Origin: Plotosus lineatus
Lineage: Eukaryota > Chordata > Actinopteri > Siluriformes > Plotosidae
Direction of reading: 5' to 3'
Length of the DNA stretch: 64,000 nucleotides
Assembly: GCA_024760905.1 (NCBI GenBank)
Contig: CM045734.1
Location: 39,158,564 to 39,222,563, forward strand
The notes under the pieces are model-generated. The model saw only the letters and a program-made list of their open reading frames with translations, searched no databases and was not told the origin of the DNA. This document shows positions 25,926 to 37,179 of this stretch, piece by piece. Position 1 is the first letter of the stretch. Each line of letters begins with the position of its first letter. Position numbers and translations under genes: made by a program.

Positions 25926-26189
25926 TGTTCAAGTCACATTCATGCTTCTGCATTTTGCTGCATAGTCTGTGGCCAGATTACCATATTCAAGTGATTTATT
26001 CCACAACATGCATCATAAAAACACCCGTGTACTGTAAAGCTGGTGGCCTTTCTGTTCTACTGACAGCATGATAGAAACAGAATGCAGTTAAGCGGTTCAG
26101 AAAAATGAATGAATGAATGTTCAATCAGGTTATCTTGGGTCAGCATACAGAGTTGATCTTGGAACACTATGCGTGAGGCAGACGTACAG

Positions 26190-26440
26190 TAAGACTCAGA
26201 AGTATTTGGACAGTGACGATTTTCCTACTTTGCCTTCGTACACCACCACAATTAATTATCATTGAAGTTAAGATGACTGAAGTGTGAACTTTCAGCTTTA
26301 ATTTAAAAAGATTGAACTAATATACCGCATTAAATGGTAAGAAAATCAATCATTTTACACAGTCCCTCTGTTTTGTCAAAAGAATATAAGCATCAATTTT
26401 ATTACTTGTGTACAAATCCTCTATACTCACTGATGATCTC
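26190..26440. mobile_element. Tc1/mariner-type fragment
   Basis: AAGTATTTGGACAGTGACGA with TTTGCCTTCGTACACCACCA is the start of a widespread fish Tc1-type MITE. Only one end is convincing. Confidence 0.45.
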
Positions 26441-26965
26441 TGATCCTTAACCCAGTGCTAAGTTATATTCCGTGATATGTTTTACCAGGATTTTACTGCT
26501 TCCACTTTTGGGTGCTGCTTGTTTGCAAGTCTTTTTTGCCTGCAGTAGGTAAACAGCATGCTCAGTTGAGCTGACTGGCACAAACATTTAAGAGCATTGT
26601 TTTATTTTATTAATTGATAATTAATAATTAAATATTCAATTAACCCCATAGAGTCCAGTAATAGAAAGCAACATGGGAAAAATTCTAATTAGAATCCTAG
26701 CGTCCCATCCAGGACGAGTTGTACTCCTAGTCGCTTCATGCTATGGAAACCGGGGATAAGCACGGGTCCAATGAGCCATAATGGCTTGGGTGTAAAAAGC
26801 GCATATGCGACATGGGGTGCTACAGAGTTAATATACTTATTTGCCTCAAAACATTCTCGGGTTGTGTCTGCTCTATGTTTTGGGTTATTATCCATCTGCA
26901 TAGTGAAGTACCTTCTGATCAGTAGTGCAGAATTTGAAGCTGAGCAGAATAGTTATGTCTATATC

Positions 26966-27720
26966 AGGGGTCGGGAATCTATGGCTCGCGAGCCAGATGT
27001 GGCTGTTTTGATGACTGCATCTGGCTCTCAGATAAATCAAGTGGCCTTCACTGTCATTTAAATAAAAATACAAAAAAGCCATCAAATTAAACAAAAACAG
27101 ATGAATAAATCTCACGCATTTAAATCTTTACAACTATTTTCAATGCCATGTCACTGTGGCGCACAGCGGAGAGCCAATCCTTTCTGTACGCCACTGTGCG
27201 GGCGGGTCCGATACCTTCAAACTCTAATTTTACAGATTATAACAGCCTGTGCGTGTTGTTTTTGGGTAAAGAGGTAAATTTCCCTCGTTTTTGATCAGCT
27301 CATTTCCACAAAGCCAAGCACAGCTGGCAATCAAACAAAAATGAACAGACATGGAAAAACTTCAACCTACAGACCAGCTGATTTCCAAAACTTGGGACGC
27401 GCTTCCTGTCACATAAACACTGCAGCATGTGAGTCCTGTCATATTGACCATGTTTGACTCTACATATGCATGCAGGCAGTCCTTCTCACCTGAAAAACAT
27501 CAAGACCAATGTGCAGTCATGTTTATCAGATGGAAGACGAAATGCCTGCACGAAGCTGAACCTCACCCCATATCAACCAGACTACAAAGCCATCAGTAAA
27601 ACCATGTAGCCCCAGAAGTCACATTAATAGTAAGAAGTACTTTTCTTATTAATAAATAACTTCGTTATAAAAATGTTGTTCAAAATAAATTCAGAGTCCT
27701 CTTTTACAAGTTAGTTGTAT
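26966..27720. mobile_element. hAT-type element fragment
   Basis: It starts CAGGGGTCGGGAATCTATGG with CTCGCGAGCCAGATGTGGCT, the characteristic end of a hAT group. The far part (about 27530-27605) encodes CLHEAEPHPISTRLQSHQ on plus, resembling a transposase C-terminus. The right end is lost at the (TA)n tract from 27729. Confidence 0.5.
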
Positions 27721-27726
27721 TCAGTA

Positions 27727-27728
<2 letters not shown>

Positions 27729-27769
<41 letters not shown>

Positions 27770-27831
27770 CATACACATACATATATACATACATGCATAC
27801 ATATATACATACATGCATACATATACATACA

Positions 27832-27909
<78 letters not shown>

Positions 27910-27914
27910 TATTT

Positions 27915-27969
<55 letters not shown>
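27729..27969. repeat. compound TA/CA/CATA microsatellite
   Basis: Alternating blocks of (TA)n, CATACATA and (CA)n over 240 bp, ending just before the palindrome at 27986. Long apparent reading frames here (Ile-Tyr, Thr-His repeats) are not genes. Confidence 0.95.
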
Positions 27970-27975
<6 letters not shown>

Positions 27976-28034
27976 CATATATACAAAACAAAAATAAAAG
28001 GACAGGACAAACACTTTCTATTGAAACTCCATTT

Positions 28035-28089
28035 ATCACTACAGATCTGTTTCGAGGGGTGGTGAAACCATCCTCTCTCTTCAGGTGAT
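28035..28089 (-). ncRNA. hammerhead ribozyme motif on the opposite arm
   Basis: The mirror copy in the left arm, read on the minus strand. Core CTGAAGA is at 28084-28078, GAAA at 28053-28050, and stem I halves are at 28089-28085 and 28039-28035. The sequence is identical to the plus-strand copy across the whole motif, so both strands of this locus would transcribe a complete ribozyme. Each transcript would also contain the complement of the other copy. Confidence 0.8.
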
Positions 28090-28128
28090 TATAGAAGAAT
28101 TCTTCTATAATTCTTCTATTCTTCTATA

Positions 28129-28183
28129 ATCACCTGAAGAGAGAGGATGGTTTCACCACCCCTCGAAACAGATCTGTAGTGAT
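28129..28183 (+). ncRNA. hammerhead ribozyme motif, type I, minimal stem III
   Basis: All conserved hammerhead positions are present. Stem I is ATCAC (28129-28133) with GTGAT (28179-28183). The core is CTGAAGA (28134-28140). Stem II is GAGAGGATGG / CCACCCCTC (28141-28164), with G10.1-C11.1 kept. GAAA is at 28165-28168. Stem III is ACAG, loop AT, CTGT (28168-28177). The cleavage-site base is A at 28178, following U16.1. Short stem III and this context are typical of hammerheads in Penelope-like elements and related retroelements. The mobile-element host is inferred. Confidence 0.8.
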
Positions 28184-28234
28184 AAATGGAGTTTCAATAG
28201 AAAGTCTTTGTCCTGTCCTTTTATTTTTGTTTAT

Positions 28235-28293
28235 TTGCTCTACCAAAAAGTATTGAGCACTCTCCTACGGAAGGATCTACTCAGAAAATCCTC

Positions 28294-28335
<42 letters not shown>

Positions 28336-29245
28336 CATTCACCTCCTTAGTTCTAACGGTCTTTTGATGTTGCTACACTTACCAGGGCGTTCCTTCATTT
28401 GCAAAATATACCAAATTATTGTTTTAACTATGCAACCATTTCAGATAGTGCTCAGATAGGTTTGTTTTGATTTTCAGCCTAACGATGAACTCCATAACTT
28501 GCATCAATAGTTCCATGGTTGCATCAATAGTATCCACATTCAGAGTTCTCAAGAACAGCAAGAAAATACAAGTTCGATACTTGACATCAGTTACAGAAAT
28601 TTAATCTAAGGAAACAGGATATATAATAGCCATGAAACTGCTTCAATCGGTCATTTATTGTAAACCTGTGAAAATACTGGAAATCTGTTGGAAAAATGGC
28701 TCTAACAACATGCTTTTGTAAAAAAACAAACAAACAAATAAACCCCACTGAATTAAATATATGTAACATTACACTTTGATAACATTGAGAATGCTTAATT
28801 TCAAATCCACTGGAGTCGTATACAGAGGCGAATTGCAAAACATTCGGCGACTGTATCTATACTTGTGCACCTGGCTGTACATCTTAGATGGCATACTTGT
28901 ACCACCGCAAAGTGGTGTTAATTTATTCAACATTAAATAGATGCAACAACACATGGTTATATTAGTAATGAGTATAATAAAAATATGCAGGCTTATACTA
29001 GTTGTGAAAGATGGCACAGAGGAATATTGGTAAGCACATCCTAATTAAAAGCAGTTAGGTTCTGGGCTCAAGTTCCATTCCGAGCTAGATTGCATGTTCT
29101 CCCTGTGCTTGTGTGGGTTGCTTCCAGGTACTTGTGTTTCATGCATATTAGGCTAACATTTGGCTGTTCCTTTTTGCCCGAAGATGTGTTAATTTTTGTA
29201 ACTGAATAAGTTAAATTATTACTGCATGGCTGGCATGCGTAACAG
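28235..29245. other. msh3 intron 8, no gene seen
   Basis: Contains a short (TA)n at 28306-28331. The remainder is unique-looking AT-rich sequence. Confidence 0.5.
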
Positions 29246-29258
29246 AAACGCGAGTGTC

Positions 29259-31394
29259 ATCATCATCATCATCATCATCATCTTCCGGTTGATCCAGAAT
29301 CGGGTCACAGAGCAGCAACCTAAGCAAAGAGATCCAGACATCCCTCTCCCCCACCACTTCCTCCAGCACTTCCGGGGGACACCGAGGGGTTCCCAGACAA
29401 GCCAAGAGACATAGTCCCTCCAGCATTTTCTAGGTCGACCCCGGGGTCTCTTCCCGGTTGGACATGCTTGAAACACCACACTGGGGAGGCGTTCGGGAGG
29501 CATTCTGACTAGATGCCCGAGCCACCTCAACTGGTCCCTCTCAATGCAGAGAAGCAGCGGATCTACTCCGAGCTCTCCTCGAATGGTAGAGCTTCTCACC
29601 TTATCTCTAAGTGAGAGCCCCATCACCTGACAAAGGAAGCTCATTTCAGCCGCTTGTTCTTTCGGTCTCTACCCAAAGCTCGTGACCATAGGTGTAGGTT
29701 GGAACATAGATCGACTGGTAAATTGAGAGCTTCGCCTTACGGCTCAGCTCCTTCTTCACCACAACGGACTGGTACAGGCTCTGTTTAACAGCAGAGGCTG
29801 CAGCGATCCGTCTGTCAATCTCTCGCTCCATCCTTTCCTCACTCGTGAACAAGAGCCCAAGGTACTTAAACTCCTCCACTTGGGGCAGGACCTCATTCCC
29901 GACCTGTAGGGTGCATTCCACCCTTGTCCGACTGAGAACCATGGCTTCAGATTTGGAGGTGCTGATTTTCATCCCGGCCGCTTCGCACTCAACTGCGAAT
30001 TGCTCCAATGAGAGCTGGAGATCCCGGCTTGATGAAGCCAAAAGGACAAACTTCATCTGCAAAAAGCAGAGACGAGATCCGATGGCCACCAAACCAGAAC
30101 CCCTCAACGCCTCAGCTGCGCCTAGAAATTCTATCCATAAAAATTATGAACAGAATCAGTGACAAAAGGACATTCTTGACGGACTCCAACCTTCAGTGGG
30201 AAAGAATTCGACCTGTTGTTACCAAAACAGAGCAAACTCTGGCTCCGGTGATTCAGTGATCGAATGGCCCATAGCAATGGGTCCGGAACGCCATATTCTC
30301 AGAGCACGCCCCACAAGATAGTCCGGGGGACAAGGTCGAAAGCCTTCTCCAAATCCACAAAACACATGTGGACAGATTGGGCAAACTCCCATACCCCCTC
30401 CAAAATTCTGTGGAGCATATAGAGTTGGTCAAGAGTGCTACAGCCAGGATGAAAACCACATTGTTCCTCCTGGATCCGAGGTTCGACTATCGGTCGGATC
30501 CTCCTCTCCAGTACCCCTGCACAGACTTTCCCAGGTATGCTGAGGAGTGTGATTCCCCGATAATTGGAACATACCCTCCGGTCCCCCCTTTTTAAAAAGG
30601 GGGACTACCGCCCTGGTTTGCCAATCCAGAGGTACTGCCCCCGATAACCACGCGATGTTGCAGAGACGTGTCAACCAAGACAGTCCTACATCATCCAGGG
30701 CCTTGAGATATTCAGAGCAGATCTCATCCAACCCCGGAGCCCGACCACCGAGGAGCTTTTTGACAACCTCAGTGACTTCCACTCCAGTGATGGGCAGACC
30801 CCCGCAGAAACCCCCAGGGTCTTCCTCCTCCACGGAGGGCTTGTTGGTGGGATTGAGGAGGTCCTCAAAGTATTCCCTCCACCTCTCGATGACATCCCCA
30901 GTCGAGGTGAGCAGCTCCCCACCTCCACTATAAACGGTTTGTGGAGAGCTGCTTCCCCCTCCTGAGGCATCGGATGGTGGTACAGAACCTTTTTGAGGCC
31001 AACTAATAATCACTCTCCAGGCCCTCACCAAACTCCTCCCATGCCCGAGATTTTGCATCTGCGACAGCCTCAGCTGCAGCATGTTTGGCCTGCTGATATC
31101 TGCCTCAGGAGTCCCACAGGCTAATAAGGCCTGATAGGCTTCCTTTTTCAGCTGGACGGCTCCTTTCACCACAGGTGTCCACCACCAGGTTTGGGGGTTA
31201 CCGCTACGATAAGCACCGACGACCTTCTGACCACAGCTATGGGCTGCCGCCTCAGCAATGGAGGCACGAAACATGGCCCATTTGGATTCCATGTCACCCG
31301 CCTCCTCCGGGCCGTTGTTGTAGCTCTGCCGGAGGTGGGAGTTAAAGGCCTCTCGGACAGAAGACTCCGCCAAACGTTCCCAGCAGATCCTAAT
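29259..31394 (-). mobile_element. Rex3 (RTE-clade) LINE, reverse transcriptase segment
   Basis: Minus-strand reading from about 31394 to 29259. It covers the linker (ICWERLAESSVREAFNSHLR, WWWTPVVKGAVQLKKEAYQA), the RT core (VTEVVKKLLGGRAPGLDEIC, WLSGAVPLDWQTRAVVPLFK), and the C-terminus (EVLPQVEEFKYLGLLFTSEE, QLRWLGHLVRMPPERLP). It ends in an ATG/ATGATG tail at the 3' side. Frameshifts and stops make it inactive. The upstream endonuclease segment lies on the opposite strand next to it. Confidence 0.93.
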
Positions 31395-32352
31395 AGTCAC
31401 CGGTGTCCCCCCCTGGAGCCAGGCCTGGGGGAGGGGCTCGAAGGCGAGCGCCTCGTGGTCGGGCTTCTGCCATGGAGCCCAGCCCGAAAAGAAAACATGG
31501 GTTCGCCCTCCCATGTACCCACCACCCGTGGGAGGAGCCATAGGGGTCAGGTGCGATGTGAGTCGGGTGGCAGCCGAAGGTATGGGTTCTGTTGGACCGA
31601 TACTCGGTTATTGACTCTGACTCTTGGGATATGGAATGTCACCTCTCTGGCGGGGAAGGAACCTGAGCTGGCACGTGAGTTGGAGAGATACTGACTAGAT
31701 GTAGTCGGGCTCACCTCAACACATAGCTTGGGCTCTGGAACCACCCATCTCGGGAGAGGCAGGACATTATTCCATTCTGGAGTTGCTCATGAGGAGAGGC
31801 GGCAAGCCGGTGTGGGCATCCTTGTTGCCCCCCGTCTCGGTGCCCAAACGCTGGGGTTCTCCCTGGTCGACAAAAGGGTAGCTTCCCTCCGCCTTCGGGT
31901 GGGGGGTACGGGTCCTGACTGTTATTTGTGCTTATGCACCAAATGACAGTTCAGAGTACTCGCCCATCTTGGAGTCTTTAGGGGGTGTGTTGGAGAACGC
32001 TCCCTCTGGAGACTCACTCATTGTCTTGGGAGACTTCAATGCCCATGTGAGCAACGATAGTGTGACCTGGAAGGGTGTGATCGGTAGGTACGGCCTCTCC
32101 AGTCTGAACCCGAATGGTGTTTTGTTGTTGGACTTCTGTGCTCGTCACAGTTTGTCTGTCACGAACACCATGTTCGAACATAAGGGTGCCCATAAGTGCA
32201 CTTGGCACCAGGACACCCTAGACCGCAGTTCGATGATCGATTTTGTAGTCATGTCACCGGACTTGCGGCCGCATGTTTTGGACAGTTGGGTGAAGAGGGT
32301 GGTGAGCTGGCTTCGATGGCGGGAGAGGCTGCCTTCCAGACCTGGTAGGCCA
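31395..32352 (+). mobile_element. inverted 5' UTR and endonuclease segment of the same Rex3 copy
   Basis: Read on the plus strand, opposite to the RT segment. It holds the Rex3 5' UTR (CTGGAGCCAGGCCTGGGGGA, GGAGGAGCCATAGGGGTCAG) and then the AP-endonuclease-like domain (LGIWNVTSLAGKEPELAREL, GDSLIVLGDFNAHVSNDSVT, WHQDTLDRSSMIDFVVMSPD). It ends at AGACCTGGTAGGCC, where the RT segment would normally continue. The 13-bp duplication AAACGCGA/GTGTC at 29246-29258 and 32353-32365 encloses both segments. Confidence 0.93.
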
Positions 32353-32510
32353 AAACGCGAATGTCTACGTTGAAAATATTTTGAAATAATAAAACAATTC
32401 ATGAATTTAATAGACCAAATAATTATCCACACCATACTTCTCCTTAGTGAACAATTGCTTATTCTTATCATTTGGCAAAAAAAAATATATAGGGGATGAA
32501 AGGAAAGAAA

Positions 32511-32514
<4 letters not shown>

Positions 32515-32556
<42 letters not shown>
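32515..32556. repeat. (CA)n microsatellite
   Basis: About 42 bases of CA repeat. Confidence 0.95.
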
Positions 32557-32558
<2 letters not shown>

Positions 32559-33769
32559 TTATTAGTAAATCCATTATCACCAGGCACTTGCATTAATTAA
32601 CCTGTAATCGACATGTTAAATCCAAATCTCTTGCATTCCTTCAGCAACTATGGCTAACTCCATTCTTGACGTTCACTTCTAAACTGCAAGTCAAGAACCA
32701 AGACAATCCCTGCAGGTCTTCCCTTCACTACCTCCCTAAACACAAAAACAGGGAACACCACTAGAGAAGAACTCATTGCTTGCCTACGCTTCACTTCAGT
32801 ATGCTCATTTGGAGTCAAATTCTACATTCAATAAAAAAACAAAAAACTATTCAGAGTCTATTAAAAATGAAATGGAATATATTATTCATAATTTTGTTTC
32901 CAACTGTGTATAAATTTCTTGTGACAAACCACTGTGTTTTCATTAGCTTAGAATAAGCTCTTCACTTCTACATATGAAGCTTCTGTATTTCAAATGTATC
33001 GCAGTTCAAAACAGACAAACCAAAACACTGTCACATGAGAGAACCAGTCACACTGTGCTTTTATAAGTGGCACCTTGAACACAGCACAGGAAAGAAGAAA
33101 TAGGATATAAAAAAAAGAAAAGAAACAAACAAAGAATCACAAATTTATCAGGAAATGACTGAAATATTAACTCACATAAATGTTAAATTGGCCTAAACTC
33201 ATGGTGTGAAACTTCAAGTCTCCACATGTTATTACAACTTATGACCTGCAGAGGATTCAGCGAGCATATGCTTGAAATTCGAGATGCTTGACATCCAGAT
33301 TCAGTTGATAGCAACTTTATCATTAGATACCACCAAACTCTACACAGTGCATTGTTCTTACTGGCTATATTTAATTACACAGTCAGTAACTCACTACAAA
33401 AATGGACATTAGAGATGTTTACTTTCAATATGTAACAAAGTTGTACAATTTTATCGATCATAAGTAAATTGTGTCCAGTTTACACATTTGCTGTGTCTAT
33501 ATGGGTGTAATATCTCAAGTTACATAAAAATTCACTTGTCAGAGCATTTCCACACAAAAATGCGTTATTCATAAAATTCTACTTATTACAAAAAACAGTT
33601 TGCATTTAAAGAGAGCTTATGAGTTTGTATACATGATTGAGTTGGCTCAGTACAAAAATTTTGGGTTCATAAATTAACAATTAAAAAAAAGTGTATTACC
33701 ATCCATAATTTTACATTTTTCATGAAGGCCACTTGCATCCATTAAATGAATTGCAAAAGGAATATCAAA
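32557..33769. other. msh3 intron 8, no gene seen
   Basis: Unique-looking AT-rich DNA, with no repeat family or coding signal. Confidence 0.5.
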
Positions 33770-33771
33770 TA

Positions 33772-34542
33772 CACGCACTATCCGAGTTACAACGAACACA
33801 AGTTACGAACACCCATATTTACAGCAACGTCTAGCAGATGCCTATTATGATTTTATTGTATATGTTCGGCAGCGTAGCGCATAAGATAGTTGCGGCAGCA
33901 CAGCATCCCAGCATCTCACACGCACAGCATTCTACCACTACACTCAGTGACTAGATACCGTCACAGTATCATCTCTTTTACAGTACAATTTTACATTAAT
34001 TTACTGTACACCGTTACCATGGCCCCCAAGATGAAGTCCGATTCATCAGATGGCAATTCTACCAAGAAAGCAAGGAAGGCACTGTCGTTGGAGACGAAGA
34101 TGAAAGTGATAAATCAGTATGAAGGAGGAAAAAAAGTAAATTCCATTGCTCCAGATCTCCATCTCTCCCAATCCACGGTGTGTACAATTTTGAAGGACAA
34201 GAACCACATTAAGGAAGCAGTGAAAGCTGCAGCCCCAATTAAGTCAACTATAATCACAAAACAGCGTGAAGGACCGATTGCAGAGATGGAAACGTTGTTA
34301 TACACGTGGTTGGAAGATAATAGGCAACGAAATGTGAAAGTGATGTTGCAAGTAGCACAAAGTAAGGCTGCAAGTTTATTTCGCATGTTGAAAGAACGTG
34401 CAGGTGAAGAACACGCTTCACCGAGTTCATAGCGAGTGCTGGGTGGTTTCGGTTTCGTTTCGTTAAATGTCCGACTTATGACCAATCTGACTTACAACTG
34501 GTTGGTTGGAACCGATTGAGGTCATAACTTGGATAGTGACTG
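33772..34542 (+). mobile_element. pogo/Tigger-like mini-transposon with both ends and TA duplication
   Basis: A 771-bp element flanked by TA (33770-33771 and 34543-34544). Ends are CACGCACTATCCGAGTTA and, from the right, CAGTCACTATCCAAGTTA. TA duplication, CA termini and the encoded CENP-B-like HTH place it in the pogo/Tigger group. It contains one intact ORF and no catalytic domain. A decayed second copy lies at 7205-7890. Confidence 0.9.
34019..34432 (+). CDS. intact CENP-B-type helix-turn-helix protein of a pogo/Tigger-like element
   Basis: 137 codons from MAPKMKSDSSDGNSTKKARK to a stop. The N-terminal half matches the pogo/CENP-B HTH: LSLETKMKVINQYEGGKKVN, then LHLSQSTVCTILKDKNHIKE. The second part (EGPIAEMETLLYTWLEDNRQ) is the start of the second HTH that Tigger and CENP-B proteins share. 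The full-length transposase would continue for several hundred residues with a DDE domain. Here the frame instead ends after SLFRMLKERAGEEHASPSS. Possible products are a DNA-binding-only peptide or a relic kept by chance. An ATG further upstream (33890) would add 43 residues in the 5' part of the element, which look non-coding. Confidence 0.75.
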   Translation: MAPKMKSDSSDGNSTKKARKALSLETKMKVINQYEGGKKVNSIAPDLHLSQSTVCTILKDKNHIKEAVKAAAPIKSTIITKQREGPIAEMETLLYTWLEDNRQRNVKVMLQVAQSKAASLFRMLKERAGEEHASPSS

Positions 34543-34544
34543 TA

Positions 34545-35818
34545 TAGTTAAGACATCAACAAGGATACATATAATGTTGATGCATAATTTTGTCTTTTAA
34601 TCTGTGCTTTTCTCTCAAGTCCTCTATTTGTAGCGCTTACAGCCTCGCACACCCTTGTCATTTGTCAAGGCAAAATAAAGAAACTTAACCTCATGCTTCC
34701 TCAGATGGATGGGGCTGACTTGATGGTCAATTCTTACATACCATTGATAAACCTGCTCCCACAACAGCCCGATGGGGTTGGAATCCAATAACTACACTGG
34801 CCACCCCATCAGTAAAAGAACATGTGTTTCTTCTCTAAGTAGTTCTTGCATAATTTGGAACCTTTTGGCTCATTGTTCTGTTGTAGAAGGAAAACGCCTT
34901 CCACAGGGTATGGTATTGCACTGCGAAATGTTTTTGCATCCTTGTTCAAGATGCCTTTTTCCCTCTACAACTCTCCCACTTTATCACCACCAAAGCACCC
35001 CAGACCATCACATGTCGTCCACCATGTTTTTCAAGCAGTCCTCGAGCATCTTTCCTTTAAGTTGCACCCTACAAATGTCCTTTTTGACCCAAGCACCTCA
35101 AACTTAGATCTGTCTGTCTGTCTGTCTAACACTTCCTCTGTCCAATGTCTGTATTCAGTTGCCCATCCTCGTCTTTTCTTTTTTTACTGATCAGTCTCAA
35201 ACATGTCATCTTGTTTAAAATACCAAAAGTTACCCTTTCGCAGCTGATGTTGAGACTGGTATTTTGTAGGAACTATTTAATGAAGTTGCCGACTGAGGAT
35301 CTGTCAAGCCTTTGATGAACTTGCCCTCTTGCCCAGTTGTCCTCTGGGGACGGAGGCTCGTCTTTCTATTGTGGTTAAAGCCAGTTTGCGTTTTTCTGTT
35401 TTTCGTTCTTCTACACACCATCAGGTGAGATATTAAATTTCTCATATCGAATACCTGATTAATTTCAGAAGAATTTTTTTCAGTCCATTTTGAGTTTATA
35501 AACAAACCCACAAATGCTGATTCTCCAGATATTCAGCAAGCCGAAAAGGAACAACAGTTTTTACATGCCTTTCTGATCAATTTTGAATACACTTGTGATT
35601 TTCTTTCGAAGCCAAATGAAATTTTAAGTGACAACAAACTTTTTATGCACACTAATGACATTATTAAACACCAAAAATTTTAAAAACACTGGTCCTTGCA
35701 CATGTATGCTACTTCGCCATTAAGTGTGTATCTGAAAAAGGCTACTCTCAACATTTCCTCACCTTACTGCAAAACTTTCATTGTTTAAGATGGTCTATAA
35801 ATGTTTTTTGCACCACTT
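34545..35818. other. msh3 intron 8, decayed repeats, no gene
   Basis: 34680-35200 contains phrases typical of a Tc1-type element's degenerate transposase (for example CCACCATGTTTTTCAAGCAG at about 35019). Nothing here has an intact frame. The remainder is unique-looking. Confidence 0.4.
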
Positions 35819-37179
35819 CATTCATTCATTCATGGATGGATGGATGGATGGATGGATGGCTGGATGGATGGATTGATGGACGGAAGGATGATTGATTGAT
35901 GGATTGATGGATGGATGGTATCTGAGATTGGACAGGCCACATGCTTCATGGATGGATGGATGGATGGATGGATGGTATCTGAGATTGGACAGGTCACATG
36001 CTTAATGGATGGATGGATGGATGGATGGCTGGATGGATGGTATCTGAGATTAGACAGGCCACATGCTTAATGGATGGATGGATGGATGGATTGGTTGATG
36101 GATTGATTGATGGATGGATTGATGGATGGTATCTGAGATTGGGCAGGCCACATGCTTAATGGATGGATGAATGGATGGATGGATTGGTTGATGGATTGAT
36201 GGATGGTATCTGAGATTGGACAGGCCACATGCTTAATGGATGCATGGATGGATGGATGGTATCTGAGATTAGACAGGCCACATGCTTAATTGATGGATGG
36301 ATGGATGGAATCTGAGATTGGACAGGGCACATGCTTAATGGATGGATGGATGGATGGATGGATGGGATCTGAGATTGGATAGGACACATGCTTAATGGAT
36401 GGATGGATGGATGGATGGTATCTGAGATTGGACAGGACACATGCTTCATGGATGGATGGATGGATGGATGGATGGTATCTGAGATTGGACAGGCCACATG
36501 CTTAATGGATGGATGGATGGATGGATGGATGGATGGATGGTATCTGAGATTAGACAGGCCACATGCTTAATGGATGGATGGATGGATGGATGGATGGATG
36601 GATGGATGGATGGTATCTGAGATTAGACAGGCCACATTCTTAATGGATGGATGGATGGATGGATTGGTTGATGGATTGATTGATGGATGGATTGATGGAT
36701 GGTATCTGAGATTGGGCAGGCCACATGCTTAATGGATGGATGAATGGATGGATGGATTGGTTGATGGATTGATTGATGGATGCATTGATGGATTGATGGA
36801 TGGTATCTGAGATTGGACAGGCCACATGCTTAATGGATGGATGGATGGATGGATGGTATCTGAGATTAGACAGGCCACATGCTTAATGGATGGATGGATG
36901 GATGGAATCTGAGATTGGACAGGGCACATGCTTAATGGATGGATGGATGGGATCTGAGATTGGATAGGACACATGCTTAATGGATGGATGGATGGATGGA
37001 TGGTATCTGAGATTGGACAGGACACATGCTTCATGGATGGATGGATGGATGGATGGATGGATGGTATCTGAGATTGGACAGGCCACATGCTTAATGGATG
37101 GATGGATGGATGGATGGATGGATGGATGGATGGTATCTGAGATTAGACAGGCCACATGCTTAATGGATGGATGGATGGA
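35819..37179. repeat. composite GGAT / 33-bp tandem array with higher-order repeat
   Basis: About 20 copies of a near-constant core (GGTATCTGAGATTGGACAGG, CCACATGCTTAAT) alternate with variable (GGAT)n runs. A larger block with the rare variants GGGCAGGCC and TGAATGGATGGATGGATTGG occurs twice (about 36100-36200 and 36690-36780), showing a roughly 590-bp duplication within the array. Apparent reading frames rich in Ile-His-Pro-Ser or Met-Asp-Gly-Trp are artefacts of the repeat. Confidence 0.95.

Larger units (their letters stand above)
27986..28232. repeat. near-perfect palindrome, 115-bp arms, 17-bp spacer
   Basis: 27986-28100 is the reverse complement of 28118-28232 with a single mismatch seen (CAAACACTTTC against CAAAGACTTTC). 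The spacer is TTCTATAA-type. Each arm carries one hammerhead-like motif. It is flanked by a TA-rich microsatellite on the left and unique DNA on the right. Confidence 0.95.

Noticed and set aside
27711..28088. Long overlapping frames of Ile-Tyr, Thr-His and Cys-Val repeats
   Set aside because: These are translations of (TA)n and (CA)n microsatellites. The same applies at 6387, 8906, 11601, 13382-13906, 20025, 43369, 45843-46323 and 63011-63394.
28208..28459. Possible Penelope-like reverse transcriptase remnant beside the hammerhead palindrome
   Set aside because: I looked for RT or GIY-YIG motifs on both sides and found none. The retroelement link rests on the ribozyme form alone.
30655..31694. 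Plus-strand frames opposite the Rex3 reverse transcriptase
   Set aside because: These are shadows. The minus-strand frame carries all the RT motifs, and the plus frames have none.
35819..37179. Regular spacing suggested a CRISPR-like array
   Set aside because: The spacers are only (GGAT)n runs, the host is a vertebrate, and the pattern fits a composite minisatellite.
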